A stretch of DNA of 64,000 bases from Elephas maximus indicus (GCF_024166365.1 NC_064839.1:40188378-40252377), one strand, 5' to 3'. Counted from the first letter of the stretch, positions 40,147-62,985 are shown. Made by a program: numbers and translations. The notes: generated by a model from the letters alone, not told the origin.

Positions 40147-40714
40147 TGTGATGGTTAAGGTTTTGTGTCAACTTGGCTGGGCCATGATTCTCAGTGGTTT
40201 GGCAGGTATGGTATAGTCTGGCAATCATATGATGTTGTGATCACTTCATGATGAGATCCGATATAATGTGATCACCTTCACTATGGGATCTGCTGTGAGC
40301 AGCCAATCAGTTGAAAGGGAGTTTCCTTGGGCATGTGACCTGCATTGAATATAAGTGGACATTCTGGCTAGGCTTGTGGGCTTTCGCTTACTCTGGATCC
40401 TGCAGCTGGTTCCTCTTCATCTGACCTCCAGTTCTTGGGACCTGAGCTAGCAGCTTACCTGCAGTCTTGTCTGGCAATCTTGGGATTTGTGGATCTTCAC
40501 AGCCTGTGAGCAAGAGCCCTGCTCTTTGATCTGCCAATCTTGGGTTCACCAGGCCTTGTGGCTATGTGAATCAGGAGAAGCACCTATCCTGATCCACACA
40601 CCTGGGATGTTCCAGCCTCTACAACTGCGTGAGCCATTTCCTTGACATTAATCTCTATGTACATATTTTTACGCTTTACTTGTTTTGCTTCTCTAGAGAA
40701 CCCAGCCTAAGACA
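40147..40714 (+). mobile_element. Solo LTR fossil (ERVL/MaLR-like)
   Basis: A 568-bp block that begins TGTGATGG and ends CTAAGACA, lies inside the RTE and has no internal retroviral sequence beside it, so it looks like a solo LTR. The TG...CA ends and the opening 'ttttgtgtcaacttggctgg' suggest an ERVL or MaLR relative. It is younger than the RTE that it interrupts. Confidence 0.6.
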
Positions 40715-41440
40715 GATATCATGCTTGGTAAAGTAGAAGGTCAGTGAAAAAGAGAAAGATTGTTAATGAGATGGATTGACACAGTGGCTGCAACAATAGG
40801 CTCAAGTATAGCAACAATTGTGATGATGGCACAGGACCAGGCAGTGTTTTGTTCTGTTGTATATAGGGCCGCTATGAATCAGAACCAACTTGATGGTACC
40901 TAACAACAACAACGAACGTTCTATATATGTAGATTATTCAGGGACTAAAGGAACTATCAAAGAGATTCTGAAATTTCAATGTGTGCAGGCGAGAACTGCT
41001 CTTTGCAGATGTCTGTCAGGGCCATGCCAAGCAGCAGGATAAGCCAGAAGCCAGAAATGGTGACCATGGTCTTGGCGCATACAATGGCCCTTCTCTCCTG
41101 GTTGTCTCCATGTAGGTCTGGCTCACACCAAGTAAATATAACCCTGAGGTATATCCAGGAGGAACTCTTAATTCTTAGTCAAAACCAGAGGATGGCAATG
41201 TCCAATGCATATCTTGTACTTTAGGCAGACAGCTTGAATTGTGTATACTGGTGGTCCCCAGAGAGGGGTGGCCATACCCCAAGTGTACCACAAGGCATTC
41301 CTTTAGGATGCACAATGAAAATATTAGGGCTTTTACAGTCATCTTTATTTTTACCTTTTAAAATTTTTATTTGCATCTCTTTCATAAGGCACTCTACATA
41401 ATATTTTAGTATTGTGGCTCATGTGTATAGTTGATAAATA

Positions 41441-41643
41441 AAACCAGTTACCATTGAGTCAATTCCGACTACGGTTACCCCATTTGTGTCAGAGTAGAAG
41501 TGTTCTCCTGAGGGTTTTCAATGGCTGATTTTCAGAAGTAGATTGCCAGGTCTTTCTTCCAAGGTTCCTCTGAGTGGACTAGAACCACCAGTCTTTCGGT
41601 TAGCAGCCAAGCGTGTTAACCATTTGCACTGGCCAGGGACTCC
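41441..41643 (-). repeat. Full-length AfroSINE, old copy
   Basis: Diverged reverse copy with exact 12-bp target-site duplications AGTTGATAAATA at 41429-41440 and 41644-41655. Confidence 0.92.
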
Positions 41644-42473
41644 AGTTGATAAATAGGTACATATAAACATGTTGGAGGCTCATGCTTAAATTTTTACAAA
41701 TAGAGGTTTGCAACCAACACTGTTTGGAGAGCCTACAGGCCACCACACTTGTGACCAAGAGAAAACTCTACCTTCTAGAATCACATTTTCAAATACCAAG
41801 CTGAGCCAAAAAATATTCCAAGGGTTCGTCTGCCCAGTTCTGGGGAAACATCTGGGGAAGGCTTCCTTTCTCCTTAGAAGCCCAGACCACTTGTTCTGCA
41901 TTGTTCTCTCTCTTACCCTGCACATGGTCTGGTTCCCACTCTGAGTCTGGACCACACTGGCCCTGCTTCTCTTTGCCCTGGGAAAGCCACACAAACTGGT
42001 AGAAGGGGAGTTCCAAGAAGCAGATCTAAAACCCTGTGCCCCTCATCATTTCTCCTAATAGATGTAGGAAGCACACGGGCTTTTATAGACTTTGGAGGAA
42101 AATATACACGTGGCTTAGAAAAGTTTACCACATCAAGGAAAAATAAGTTCCCCAGATAAAACTACACAGAGACAAAAATACTGTAAATCAGTTTTCCTGA
42201 AGAACTCACTACAGAGGGCTACCAGGAGGTGAAGAATCTTTCTGCATCACAAATGATGGCTACCAGTTTCCTTTGCCAATGCATTTGACTTCAGAGGCTA
42301 GATTTTCTTAGAGGATTTTGGGCATATTGAGATATTAGGGCCAGGAGTACCTGAGAGATGAATGAAAAGCTAAAGGGAGGAAGCAGGGGTGGGGTTAGGG
42401 CTGCCAGGAGCCCACTACCTGAGGACAGCACAGCCTGGCCAGAAGCTGTGAAAAAAGAGGGATGTCCTGGGGC

Positions 42474-42722
42474 AGGGCTTCGAACTGGTTCACTCAGGTT
42501 CAAACCCCTGCTGAGAATTTGCATTTCCACCTCAGATATACTGAATCAGAATCTGCATTTTATCAAGATCCCCAGGTGACTCTTAGATACAATAAATTTC
42601 CACCGCCACTGAGGTTCTCATAATTGGTCCCTAACCAGTAGTATTAGCATCCTCTGGGAACTTGTTAGAAATGGAAATCCTCAGCAGGGGTTCGGACAGG
42701 ACCGAACCGGTTCCAAGCCCAG
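42474..42722. mobile_element. hAT-type element with long imperfect inverted ends
   Basis: The interior has MER5-like text ('actgaatcagaatctgcatt', 'aagatccccaggtgactc'). About 50 bases at the left ('ttcgaactggttc...cccctgctgagaat') recur inverted at the right ('cctcagcaggggttcgg...gaaccggttcc'). No clear 8-bp target duplication was found. Confidence 0.55.
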
Positions 42723-42949
42723 TCCGAGAGAGCTCCCGGCAAGGCACAACGGTTCCCAGGCTCACCTGTCCCAACACTTCGTCCGCCGCCCTGCCTGCAG
42801 GTTCTTTCTTCCCTCAGGCAGCCAAAGCTCCTGGGCTACGTGTACTACAGAGGTGACAGGACAGGGAACCCCCTCAGTTTTCCTGGGTGTGGTTTGGGGA
42901 CAGCCTCAGAGAGCCTTAGAGAAAGTGTCAAGGAAGGGGGCCCCTAAGT

Positions 42950-43850
42950 CGGTCTCCAGCGCACCCGGTGTCCACCACCTGACAGGCCGGGGAGGTGAGC
43001 TGGCCCAGTGACACCTGCCTACGCACACCCCCCACCACACACTCCTTCGCGTCCAGTGGCCCACCGACGCGAGGTGCGGTAAGTTGACTCTGTGCCCCCC
43101 ACCCTCGTCCTGCCACCCGCGGCCCCACCTCCCCCACCCGAGCGGGCGCGCGGGGCGCACTCACGTCTCCGACACGCCTCTGGGCTGCGGAGCAGCGTCA
43201 CGGCCGCTGGCTGGGGACCTACTGAGGGCCAACACGGGCCCGGGCCAACCAGGCCCCCGCTGCGACCGCGGAAAGTGCCACCCCCGTGGTGGGCCGGAGG
43301 GGGCGCGGCGGGCGCGGCCATGAGGCGCGGGGCTCGGGTTGCAGAGCGCCGACGGGGGGCCGGCGAGGGAGGCCCGCGGAAGGGCTTCGGGCCCGGCGAC
43401 ATAGGCGCAGCGCGGCGGAAGGGGGCGGGGTCGCGTCCCCGGGGAGCCGTGGACCTGGCCGCAGGGGCAGGCTCACCGGGAAGGTGGGGAGGGGGCCTTT
43501 CCCGCGGCAAGGGGCGGTACTTGGGGCGGGGCCTATGCTCTCGGGGCGGAGCTCCTCAGGCCTGGGGCGGGGCGTCGGGTGGAGCCGCTGCGGCTCCGGG
43601 CCTTGGAGCTGCGCGTGCGCGGGCCTGTCTCCCACCGGGCTTGCGCACCCGGATGTGGTCACTCCGCGGGGGACCCACTCGGGCGCAAGGATAGGGCCCC
43701 GGGGGCACCCGGACGCTGCTTCTGCGGAGAGGCGTCTCACGTGTACCGGAGAAGAACTTGGGGCGGGATTGCAGAATCTACCCGGCGGGACAAGGCGGGA
43801 GAGCACGGCCCTCCACCACCCACAAGCCGGCTCGGGAGGCCCGAGTTCGG
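42950..43850. promoter_or_regulatory. CpG island, likely promoter of the hnRNP C-like gene
   Basis: Very high GC and CpG density with several GGGCGG boxes (for example near 43427 and 43525). The nearest coding exons on the - strand downstream are those of the hnRNP C-like gene, while CLEC18 ends to the right at 44.6 kb, so this island most simply belongs to the former. Use in both directions cannot be excluded. Confidence 0.6.
43165..43321 (-). CDS. Candidate first coding exon of the hnRNP C/RALY-like gene
   Basis: On the - strand an ATG at 43321 opens MAAPAAPPPAHHGGGTFRGR and continues for 52 codons plus one base to a strong donor GAGAC|GTGAGT at 43165/43164. The leftover C joins the exon at 33266 (AT TTA GAC ATG) as CAT, keeping frame, so a 242-residue protein without an RRM is possible. 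The frame is also open further upstream with an earlier ATG at 43510. GC-rich islands often hold long chance ORFs, so the coding status is uncertain; the exon may be untranslated, with translation starting at 33258. Confidence 0.35.
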
Positions 43851-44045
43851 CCCTTGCTGGCGACCTTGGGCAAATCTCAGCAGTGGTCTGGAGCCTCCCT
43901 TCCTTTGCGAGGTGGCTGAGATCGTTGGGAAAGGCTGTGTCCCCGCGTGTGCCCGCGCCCTAAGGCATGGCGCGCACGAGCTTCTCCCACCCGCATTAAA
44001 CAGGCTGAACCGCCCAAAGAAAATGGAAAGATTAAATTATAGCCA

Positions 44046-44208
44046 CACTGACTGGGTTGATTCCCAGCTGTGTGATCTTGGGTAAGTTATTCAACCTCTC
44101 TATGCCTCCGTTTCTTCAACTGTAAAATGGGGGCAGTGATAGTACTCCCTCAGTGAGAACGTGTGAGGGTTTAATAGATGTCAGGGGCTGTTACGGTGCC
44201 TGACACAT
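44046..44208 (+). repeat. MIR SINE
   Basis: 'ctgtgtgatcttgggtaagt' and 'tttcttcaactgtaaaatgg' are MIR text in forward orientation. Confidence 0.75.
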
Positions 44209-44588
44209 GAGGGTGTGAGCTACAATGTCTAAAGAGCTGGACAAGGGGTGGGACTCTCCAGATTCTGATTCCACCCTCACCCTTGGCTGTCGGAAAGCAC
44301 TCCACCAGGGATACACACGATTGCACAGGAGTTCAAAGCGGTCTCTACCCAGCCTGCCCTGGGAGCTGCTGGAAAAATGACCCTTCACTGAGGCAGAGAG
44401 GCGTGGCTTCCTGCCTCACTTCCGGAGGATGGCCTGGGTCCAGGGCGTGAGCAGAGAAGGGACTTAGTGGGTAGGAGGCCCTGGGCAGCCAAGCGTAGGA
44501 CACTCCATGGTCTTTCCAGAATCATGCTGGATTCTCAGAAGTCCCCTTCAGAACAAGCACTCACAAACCTGGCCGACTCACAACTTAG

Positions 44589-44594
44589 TTTAAT
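44589..44594 (-). terminator. CLEC18: CLEC18 polyadenylation signal (ATTAAA)
   Basis: ATTAAA on the - strand about 325 bases after the CLEC18 TGA at 44919. No AATAAA was seen closer. Cleavage would fall near 44570. Confidence 0.5.
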
Positions 44595-44918
44595 CCTTTA
44601 TGGAGTGTGTTCTGAATGGGGAAGAAGCCCCAGGCCTCTTCTGATGGCGGGTCCTGGCTTCTGCATTGGGGCCCAACTGAGCTCCATCTTCCCTATCAAA
44701 AGGCTGAGGGGCCCCAGGCTCTGTCCCCCATGCCAGGCTCCGCTGGTACCCTATCCCCTTATTGGCCTCACTGCACCTCCTGCCCTACTCCCTGCACTGG
44801 TCTGAGACTCCCTTGGCTGTTGGGCATGTGGTGGTAGCCTGGCCCCTGTTCCAGGCAGGCAGGCAGACAGGTAAGCAAGGCTGGTGCACCCAGGGGCTGG
44901 CAGGAGAGATGCCAGACC

Positions 44919-55734
<10,816 letters not shown>

Positions 55735-56737
55735 GGGTCTGCTAGGCACTCTGGCCCGGCGGGCTCAGAGTCCAGCTGCTTCCCAGGCCTGCTGGCTGGA
55801 GCTATTCACAATCTTGAGGAATCAGGCTGGGCTGGGCTGGCAGACAAAGCAGGGAGGCTGGTGAGTAATCTGTGTGTCCAAATAGTCTCCTGTCGGTGCT
55901 GGCTTGTGGAGACAGACAGCTCCTGGGTTCGCCTCCCTTCTTCGGCCTCTGGCCTGTCCTGCCCGCCCCGCCCACAGCAGACAGAGCAGTGTGCACTGAC
56001 CCCAAGACCCTGCTAATCATTGCAGGATTATTAGCACCCTCGGGGAGCCCTCAAAGACCCTGCTGATTGGCCCGCAGACATTCCAGGCCTATGGATTAGT
56101 GAGTGGTGGCTGTGCCCTGGCTGAGGTGGTGTCCTCTTAGCCCCTTGGCAGCTTCCACGAGCCAGCCTCGGGCCTGGGGGAGAGGTTGGGGCCTCGGCAG
56201 TGTGCCCTGTGGGCGGGCAGTAACCGGGCAAGAACCCAGGGGAGTTCTTCCCTTTCTTGGGAAGCTCTTCCCAACCCCCAGTCATGAATTAAACATACTG
56301 AAAGGCAGGTGGTAATAGCACACCAGACAGGTGCATCTAGTTGGGGAACCTGGGGCAGTGGGCTGGAGGGGAGTGCACTGGGGCTGCACCTGTGGGAGGA
56401 AAACAGGTGTCTTAGGACAATCTTTGCGGGCACAGTGTGGGGGGCTGGACTCCAGCTCTGGTGCCCCCCCACCCTCATCCACCTGACCTTGGGACAGGAC
56501 GGGGCAAAGCAGGGAGGGAGGAGAGCACGTGCTGCCCTTGGCTGACTCAGCTCCGCTGGGAACAAGTCTGCAGCAGACAAACAGGAGATGTTGCGGGAGG
56601 GCAGCAAACCCCCATGGTGCTTCAGGGCCTGGCCGTGCCTACCTAATCCTGCTAGAATAAGGTGAAGCAGATCTGTACCACAATTCCCACTTCTTAGAAA
56701 AAAAGAGGCTGTTTACAGCCAAATGCCAAATGCCCAC

Positions 56738-57268
56738 TGTCATGGATTGAATTGTGTCCCATAAAAATATGTGTCAACTTGGTTAGGCCATGATTTCCAG
56801 TATTGTGTGGTTGTCCTCCATTTTATGATTTTCGTAAGTGTTATAAATCCTAATCTCTGCCTGTGGTTAAAGAGGATTAGGGTGGGATGTAACACCCTTG
56901 CTCAGGTCACATCCCTGATCCAATGTAAAGGGAGTTTCCCTGGGGTGTGGCCTATACCACCTTTTATCTTACAAGAGATAAAAGGAACGGGAAGCAAGCA
57001 GAGAATTGGGGACATCACACCACCAAGAAAGAAGCACCAGGAGCATAGCACGTCCTTTGGACCCAGGGTCCCTGTGTGAAGAAGCTCCTAGTTCAGGGGA
57101 AGACTGCTGACAAGGATCGTCCTCCAGAGCCAATGGAGAGAGAAAGCCTTCCGCTGGAGCTGACGCCCTGAATTTGGACTCCTAGCCTACTAGGCTGTGG
57201 GAAAATGAATTTGTTAAAGCCATCCACTTGTGGTATTTCTGTTATAGCAGCACTGGATAACTAACACA
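56738..57268 (+). mobile_element. Solo LTR fossil (MLT1-like MaLR) with target duplication
   Basis: TGTCATGGATTGAATTGTG start, 'agcactggataactaacaca' end, flanked by a 5-bp duplication CCCAC (56733-56737 and 57269-57273). A solo LTR related to the one at 50155. Confidence 0.8.
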
Positions 57269-57654
57269 CCCACATTCCTCTCAGGGCAGATCAAACTTCA
57301 TCCAACCATCCCAAAGGACAATCTTGCAAGACAACTACTTCCTCCTGTAGGAGTTTGCATGACCTCTGACTCCTGAGCCAGCACCCTCTCAGAGCCCAAT
57401 GTCAACTCCTTGGAAACTCTGCTAAGATACAAGTGGGCTTTGGCTTTCCCAGGCGGACACTGATGGAATGGGGATATCATTGTATCATCGTGGGTACTGG
57501 GGAGTGGGGGCAAGGCCAGGCACAAGGACCCCTAAGCCAGCCTGGTGTTGTATGTCCTCCATGATACCTAGAGCCTCAGGAGTTCCTTTTCTCTCAAGTG
57601 GAGGACCTTGGAAACCTCAAAGTCACTACATCCAGCTCCCAGCAGTCCTCATAA

Positions 57655-57815
57655 CAGCTACTGTTTTTACAGAGTTTACACAGCACTTTCAAGTGTGATT
57701 TTAATTTAATCATCACAATAACTCTGGGTGGTAGCAGATGCGATGTCAATTTTGTAGATGAGGAAACTGGAGCTCAGTGTGTCTAAAGGACTTGTCCAAG
57801 GCCACCCAGCAAGCA
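57655..57815. repeat. MIR-like fossil
   Basis: 'taatcatcacaataactctg' and 'gatgaggaaactggagctca' mark an old MIR-family copy. Confidence 0.6.
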
Positions 57816-58065
57816 CATGGTACCATTTCAACTAATCCAGGCTTTCTGTCTTCACATTCCCATTCCTTCAATTCACATCAGGGATCTTTTCGAGTTCAAT
57901 TTCCACAGCCTTGTTCTATGCTGGGTAATAAAACAACCAACTCTTGCTCCTGGACTTCAATGACAAATGAGACTAGTTCTCCCACACAGCACAATGCTAG
58001 GCACTTGGGACAGGTGGGAGGAAAACACATTTTAGGGCTTGGGGTGGAGCAACATTTTTTTCCTT

Positions 58066-58585
58066 TTTTAAGTTGTGGTTAAAAATATACATATAATAGA
58101 ACATATGCCGTTTCAACAATTTCTACATGCATAAGTCAGTAACGTTGATGACATTCTTCAAGTCGTGCAGCCTTTCTTGCTATCCTTTTCCACATTATTA
58201 GCATTAATATAAGCTCACTGCCCCTTAAGCAAAAACGTTCCCTTTCCCCCTCCCTCTCACCCCTGGTAACCACTAATAATCTTGGTTTATATATACCTGC
58301 TTATTTCATATAGGTGACATCATAGAGTATTTGTCCTTTTGAGACTGACTTATTTCGCTCAGCATGTTTTCAAGGTTCATCCATGTTGTGGCATGCATCA
58401 GGACTTCATTTCTCTTTATGGCTGAGTAGTATCCCATTGTATGGACATACCACATTTTGTTTATCCATTCACCTGTTGATGGACATTTTGCCTATTGTGA
58501 AAAGTGCTGCAAAGAACATTGCTGTACAGGTTTCTGTTTGCATTTCCGCTTTCACTTCTTCTGGGTATATACCTAGGGTTAGGAC
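58066..58585 (-). mobile_element. Old L1 3' end
   Basis: Reverse complement of old L1 ORF2 end and 3' UTR: 'ggctgagtagtatcccattg', 'tttgtttatccattcacctg', 'cttctgggtatatacctag'. Confidence 0.75.
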
Positions 58586-59192
58586 CAGGGGTGAAGCAAC
58601 TTCTGTTGGTTCACTACAAGAGGATGGAAGGGTGTATCCAGCTTCAGCAGCCAGAAGAGGTAGAACTGAGTAGGTAAAACACCAGACTTCTGAAGGCCTA
58701 GATTCTGAGATGCTCTGTGTGACCCTGGGAAGGTCATTTCCACCCCTGGGCTGAAGTGTCCAATGGTGTGAAACAGGGATCACAGCCTCGGCTGGACTCC
58801 CTCACCAGGGCACTGCAACATGGTTTATGGAATTTCCTCCTGGACCCAGGCTTTATACTGCAGCATACTGAGTAGTTGGGTGGGTTTTAAGAATGGGCAG
58901 CCCCTTCTTGCAAGGCAATTTCTCCCAGGTGAGGCTATTATAGAGCCTATATGCACCACGTAGATTTTACTATTTACTGCATTTGCTTTATCACATATTT
59001 TTATCTACCCTTCTTCAGCTCATGCAGAGCTTCTCTTACTGTGTATTTAAAGGCTATACAATGTTCAGCCATTCTGTCTCTTCCTGAAGCTGCTCATTTT
59101 TTCAGAGCTGTGATGGTCCCCATAAGGTCTCTTTAAGATTTACATTTAACTCCAGGAAAGTATCTACAAGTTACGAGTCTATTTTATTTTTA

Positions 59193-61802
59193 TAATTTTT
59201 ATTGTGCTTTAAGTGAAAGTTTACAAGTCAAGTCAGCCTCTCACACAAAAACTTATAGACACCTTGCTACATACTCCCAATTACTCTCCCCCTAATGAGA
59301 CAGCCCACTCCCTTCCTCCACCCTCTTTTTTCGTGTCCATTTCACCAGCTTCTAACCTCCTCTACCTTCTCATTTCCCCTCCAGGCAGGAGATGCCAACA
59401 TAGTCTCAAGTGTCCACCTGATCCAAGAAGCTCACTCCTCACCAGCATCCCTCTCTAACCCATTGTCCAGTCCAAACCATGTCTGAAGAGTTGGCTTCAG
59501 GAATGGTTCCTGTCCTGGGCCAACAGAAGGTCTGCAGGCCATGACCTCCGGGGTCCTTCTAGTCTCAGTCAGACCATGAAGCCTGGTCTTTTTACGAGAA
59601 TTTGGGGTCTGCATCCCACTGGTCTCCTGTTCCCTCAGGGGTTCTCTGTTGTCCTCCCTGTCAGGGCAATCATTGGTTGTGGTTGGGGACCATCTAGTTC
59701 TTCTGGTCTCAGAATGATGTAGTCTGTAGTTCATGTAGCCCTTTCTGTCTCTTGGGCTCATAATTACCTTGTGACCTTGGTGTTCTTCATTCTCCTTTGA
59801 TCCAGGTGGGTTGAGACTCATTGATGCATCTTAGATGGCCACTTGCTAGCGTTTAAGACCCCAGACGCCACACTTCAAAGTGGGATGCAGAATGTTTTCT
59901 TAATAGAATTTATTTTGCCAATTGACTTGGATGTCCCCTGAAGCCATAGTCCCCAAACCCCTGCCCCTGCTCCGCTGACCTTTGAAACATTCAGTTTATT
60001 CAGGAAACTTCTTTGCTTTTGGCTAAGTCCAATTGTGTTGACCTCCCCTGTACTGTGTGCTGTCTTTCCCTTCATCTAAAGTAGTTTTTATCTACTATCT
60101 AATCAGTAAATAGCCCTCTCCCACCCTCCCTTCCTCCCCTCTCTCGTAACCACAAAAGAATGTGTTCTTCTCAGTTTAAACTATTTCTCAAGATCTTATA
60201 ATAGTGGTCTTATACAATATCTGTCCTTTTGCATCTGACAAATTTCACTCAGCATAATGCCTTCCAGGTTCCTCCATGTTATGAAATGTTTCACAGATTC
60301 ATCACTGTTCTTTATCGATGCATAGTATTCCATTGTGTGAATATACTATAATTTATTTATCCATTCGTCCGTTGATGCGCACCTTGGTTGCTTCCATCTT
60401 TTTGCTATTGTAAACAATGTTGCAATAATCATAGGTGTGTATATATCTGTTCGTGTAAAGGCTCTTATTTCTCTAGGATATATTCCAAGGAGTGGGATTG
60501 CGGATCACATGGTAGTTCTATTTCTAGCTTTTTAAGGAAGCGCCAAATTGATTTCCAAAGTGGTTGTACCATTTTACACTCCCACCAGCAGTGTATAAGT
60601 GTTCCAATCTCTCCACAGCCTCCCCAACATTCATTCTTTTGTGTTTTTTGGATTAATGCCAGCCTTGTTGGAGTGAGATGAAATCTCATTGTAGTTTTGA
60701 TTTGCATTTCTCTAATGGCTAATGATTGTGAGCATTTCTTCATGTATCTGTTAGCTACCCGAATGTCTTCTTTTGTGAAGTGTATGTTCATATCTTTTGC
60801 CCATTTTCTAATTGGGTTATTTGTCTTTTTGTAGTTGAGTTTTTGCAGTATCATGTAGATTTTAGCGATCAGGTAGTGATGGGAAATGTCATAGCTAAAA
60901 ACTTTTTCCTAGTCTGTAGGTAGTCTTTTTACTCTTTTGGTAAAGTCTTTGGATGAGCATAGGTGTTTGATTTTTAGGAGCTCCCAGTTATCTAGTTTTT
61001 CTTCTGCATTGTTAGTAATGTTTTGTATACTGTTTATGCCAAGTATTAGGGCTCCTAATGTTGTTCCTATTTTTTTTCCATGATCTTTATCATTTTAGAT
61101 TTTATATTTAGGTTTTTGATCCATTTTGAGCTCATTTTTGTGCATGGAGTGAGGTATGGGTCTTGTTTCATTTTTTTGCAGAGGGATATCCAGTTATGCC
61201 AGTACCATTTGTTCAAAAGACTGTCTTTTCCCCATTTAACTGTTTTGGGGTCTTTGTCAGATATCAACTGCTTATATGTGGGTGGATTTATGTCTGGATT
61301 CTCAATTCTGTTCCATTGGTCTGTGCATCTGTTGTTGTCCCAGTACCAGGATGTTTTGACTACTGCGGCAGTATAATAGGTTCTAAAATCAGGTAGAGTA
61401 AGGCCTCCCACTTTGTTCTTTTTCTGTAATGCTTTACTTATCCGGGGCCTCTTTCCCTTCCACATGAAGTTGGTGATTTGTTTCTCCATCTCATTAAAGA
61501 ATGTTGTTGGAATTTGGATCAGAATTGCATTAAATGTATAGATCGCTTTTGGTAGAATAGACATTTTTATAATGTTAAGTCTTCCTATCTATGAGCAAGG
61601 TATGTTTTTCCACTTATGTAGGTCTCTTTCGGTTTCTTGCAGAAGTGTGTTGTAGTTTTCTTTGTATAAGAAGTCTTTTACATCTCTGGTAAGATTTATT
61701 CCTAAGTATTTTATCTTCTTGGGGGCTACAGTAAATGGTATTCATTTGGTGATTTCCTCTTTGATGTTCTTTTTGTTGGTGTAGAGGAATCCAACTGATT
61801 TT
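59193..61802 (-). mobile_element. 5'-truncated L1 with ORF2 C-terminus and 3' UTR
   Basis: A 2.6-kb - strand L1. From about 61560 to 60230 it encodes the ORF2 C-terminal part in at least two frames ([40 protein letters not shown]), so it is inactive; then about 1 kb of 3' UTR. Exact 15-bp target-site duplications TCTATTTTATTTTTA flank it (59178-59192 and 61803-61817). It landed next to or in older L1 sequence. Confidence 0.93.
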
Positions 61803-61807
61803 TCTAT

Positions 61808-62985
61808 TTTATTTTTAATTAAAAATTTTTTTATTTTAAAAAAAGTCAAATGTACAGAAAAGTTGAAAGAATATTACAATGAACATTCACACACACTTCA
61901 CCTAGATTCCAACTGCCCAACTGCAAATCATGTATCTGATTAAAAACTTACATGCAGTCTATATAAAGAACTCTTATAACTAACTAATAAGACAAAAAAG
62001 CCAATTAGAAAACGGGCGAAAGATTTTAATAGTCGTTTCACAAAGGAGATATATGAACGGAGAATAAGCACATGAACAGATGCTCAACATCATTAATAAC
62101 CAAGGAAATGAAAATTAAAACCACAAGGAAATACCACTATATATCCAGTAGATGACTGTAGTCCAGAAGGCTGATAATACCCAGTTTTGGTGAGAAGTAG
62201 TGAAATAGGAACCTGCCTATATTGCTGGGGGGAATGTTAAATAGTACAGCCACTTTGGAAAACAGTCAGGCAGTTTCTTAAAAAGTCAAATATATAATTA
62301 CCATTAAAAAACCCGAAAACCTATTGCTGTTGAGTCGATTACGGCTCACAGTGACCCTATAGGACAAGGTAGAACTGTCCCATAAGGTATTGAAATAGCA
62401 GCTGGTAGGTTTGAACAGCCAGCCTTTTGGTTAGCAGCCAAAGTTTTAACCACTGCACCACCAGGGCTCCACACTTATCATAAGATCCAGCAATTCCACT
62501 TCTAGGTAAGAGAAACGGAAACAAATATCCACGCAAAGACTTGTATACACATGATCATAACAGCATCATTCATAACAGCCAAAAAATGAGAACCTAAATA
62601 TCCATCAAATGGTGAATTGATAAACTATGGTATACCTGTACAATAGAGTATTATTCTGCACTAAAACAAACTATTGATTCATGCTATAGCATGGATGAAC
62701 TTCAAACACCTTTAGCTAAGTGAATGAAGTCACACACAAAATATTACATCTTACATGATTCTATTTATAGGAAATTTCTAGAGGTAGAAAGCAGATCAGT
62801 GTTTGGGGCTGGGGATGGGTGTGGGGATTGACCAAACAAGCATGGGAGAATTTTGGGGAGTGATAAAAATGTTCTAAACCTGGATTACAGTGATGGCTGC
62901 ACAAATTGACTAAAAATCATTGAATTTTTCACATACAGTGGGTGAATTTTATGGTAAAGTATATCCCAATAAAATTGTCAAACAG
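61808..62985 (+). mobile_element. Older L1 sequence, split by an AfroSINE
   Basis: A short reverse L1 3'-end piece to about 61950, then forward old L1 ORF2 end and 3' UTR ('gaaaattaaaaccacaagga', 'aatagagtattattctgcac', 'gtggggattgaccaaacaag'). Interrupted by the AfroSINE at 62306-62470. Confidence 0.7.
62306..62470 (-). repeat. AfroSINE inside old L1
   Basis: Reverse copy, 'ctgttgagtcgattacggct' through 'ctgcaccaccagggctcc'. Confidence 0.9.

Larger units (their letters stand above)
38371..40912 (+). mobile_element. RTE-type LINE, broken and interrupted
   Basis: Forward RTE-clade non-LTR element. The endonuclease part has a TGDWNAKVG motif near 38475 and 'IDYICRKR'-like text near 38680; reverse transcriptase shows FIDYAKAFDCVDHNKLW near 39960-40010. 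Several stops and frameshifts show it is dead. An AfroSINE (39631-39784) and a solo LTR (40147-40714) interrupt it. Around the LTR the element also lacks part of its RT-to-3' region: text resumes at 'atcatgcttggtaaagtag'. The 3' end, 'cctaacaacaacaac', is shared with the AfroSINEs. The 5' boundary is approximate. Confidence 0.85.
33270..43000. other. Long intron or spacer; repeat-rich, no further exon found
   Basis: Between the first supported exon of the hnRNP C-like gene and the CpG island. It holds AfroSINEs (34379, 39631, 41441), an L1 tail (36381), an RTE (38371) with a solo LTR inside, and a hAT element (42474). The unique parts (33.3-34.4, 34.5-36.4, 36.8-38.3, 40.9-41.4 and 41.7-42.4 kb) show no coding exon I can support on either strand. 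A 95-codon - strand ORF at 34149-33862 has no recognisable relative. Confidence 0.5.

Noticed and set aside
40979-41224. 81-codon + strand ORF
   Set aside because: Isolated, no homology recognised, no splice context.
43092-43963. Long + strand ORFs (200 and 225 codons) in the CpG island
   Set aside because: Overlapping ORFs in several frames are expected at this GC content; no domain, no consistent splice sites.
60465-61564. Two - strand ORFs of 129 and 165 codons
   Set aside because: Pieces of a dead L1 ORF2, not host genes.
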